DNA from: JAVBLP01 sp052034625
GTDB lineage: Bacteria; Elusimicrobiota; Endomicrobiia; Endomicrobiales; Endomicrobiaceae
Reading direction: 5' to 3'
DNA length: 64,000 nt
Assembly: GCA_052034625.1 (NCBI GenBank)
Contig: JBPOII010000010.1
Coordinates: forward strand, 1-64,000
Made by a program: the position numbers and the translations under genes. This document shows positions 63,458 to 64,000 of this stretch, piece after piece. Each line of letters opens with the position of its first letter. Positions within the stretch are counted from its first letter, which is position 1. Under the pieces are notes generated by a model that had not been told where the DNA came from, ran no database searches, and saw only the letters and a program-made list of their open reading frames with translations.

Positions 63458-64000
63458 TTATTCAATGAGTTCTTGAGCAAAAACCTTATCCCTTAAAAGA
63501 TTGTTTTCATAGAAAGATGAAAGTTTTTCATCGTTTAACAAACTTATAGCATAATCCCTGCTTTGTCCGTCAAAATACTTATTGAACAATTCCTCATATT
63601 TTTCTTTTTCTGATTTTAAAAGTGCATAATCAGTACTTGTGATAGAGGCTGCGAAGTAGCTTTCCAAAACATCTACAGCTTTCTTTAGCTCTAAAAGCTC
63701 AAGGTCTATTGCCGCATTTGACTTTAATGATAATATGTCTTTTACAAATAATTGTTCTTCATTAAATAATTCTATTTTATTAACAGAGTCTAAAAGTTTT
63801 TGATTTCCTAAAAATAATGCAAGATTATGGTATTGTTTAAAAAGATCAGGAGCATATCTGCTGATAGCATCGTTTAATATGGAAAAAGAGCCTTGTTCAT
63901 CTTCATTTAAAACATTCAACAATTTAGAATATCTATCAAACGGCACATATTCTTTTAGATCATTTATACATAAAAGAAATTCTTTGTTTATATCAGAGGT
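63458..64000 (-). pseudogene. Giant-protein segment, N-terminal side, runs off right edge
   Basis: The frame is open from the window edge to the TAA at 63458-63460 (181 codons). It is helical and charged (YHNLALFLGNQKLLDSVNKIELFNEEQ, LELLELKKAVDVLESYF), consistent with a coiled or repeat-helical region just before the AGGFHxG module. The first GTG at 63946 lies in a continuous frame from outside the window, so the real start is elsewhere. Same frame as the two ORFs downstream. Confidence 0.55.

Noticed and set aside
57452..63946. Alternative genetic code or stop recoding
   Set aside because: The interrupting stops are TAA here and TGA in the Pmp-like gene, and other genes end normally with TAA, TGA and TAG, so reassignment does not fit.

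Overview
The window is AT-rich (roughly one third G+C by eye) and densely coded. The organism looks diderm: there are lipoproteins with lipoboxes, a Pmp-type repeat surface protein with a signal peptide, and a long surface-polysaccharide cluster. The broken Pmp-like gene, the broken giant ORF with an AGGFHxG-type motif, the AT bias and the small housekeeping operons recall Elusimicrobiota (Endomicrobium-like) or related Omnitrophota. That placement is inference from memory of such genomes, not proof.

Left part (1-16.5 kb). A Pmp-like repeat gene on the minus strand is interrupted by a frameshift and an in-frame TGA and runs off the left edge. Next come an AMP-forming acyl-CoA ligase with an XRE-cupin regulator and an RNase H-like protein (minus strand). 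Two paralogous membrane proteins with near-identical promoters flank rmuC. Then follow a large orphan sensor kinase, an overlapping group (Fe-S PD-(D/E)XK nuclease, M48 lipoprotein, UPF0016 transporter), a small coiled-coil lipoprotein and a cardiolipin synthase.

Middle part (16.7-36.9 kb). One long plus-strand surface-glycan cluster starts at a clear sigma-70-type promoter. It encodes CDP-glucose 4,6-dehydratase and the CDP-4-keto-6-deoxyglucose 3-dehydrase (RfbG/RfbH), a reductase/epimerase, an SDR, an AroB-family cyclase, a pyruvate-aldolase-family protein, an FGGY kinase, a HAD phosphatase, a NeuB-like synthase, a ThDP-dependent acetolactate-synthase-like enzyme, a Gtr-like three-gene module, two more GT2 transferases, a LamG-like membrane protein and an LTA-synthase-like sulfatase-fold transferase. 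Around 21.9-23.4 kb it carries the scar of a duplication: decayed pieces of the kinase, the epimerase and the AroB-like gene flank the aldolase gene. Together the genes suggest a surface glycan with a 3,6-dideoxyhexose and one or more unusual branched, nonulosonic-like or cyclitol residues.

Right part (37-57.4 kb). nagB, tRNA-Gln(CUG), and a minus-strand operon DUF1015-cvpA-hisG-gltX-DUF1844-FMN reductase. Then an M23 peptidase, two putative carbohydrate-active exported proteins, and the plus-strand run TPR protein-aroE-PIN/TRAM-ispD-ispF-cysS-rlmB. An Aas-like acyltransferase/acyl-ACP synthetase fusion, tRNA-Asn(GUU), a gene-free mosaic of hairpin repeats and an acyl-ACP thioesterase follow.

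Right edge (57.4-64 kb). A minus-strand reading frame of more than 6.5 kb is open except for two in-frame TAA codons. It is best read as a degrading giant gene that extends beyond the window. Several genes have consensus promoters so close to the start codon that their mRNAs should be leaderless.
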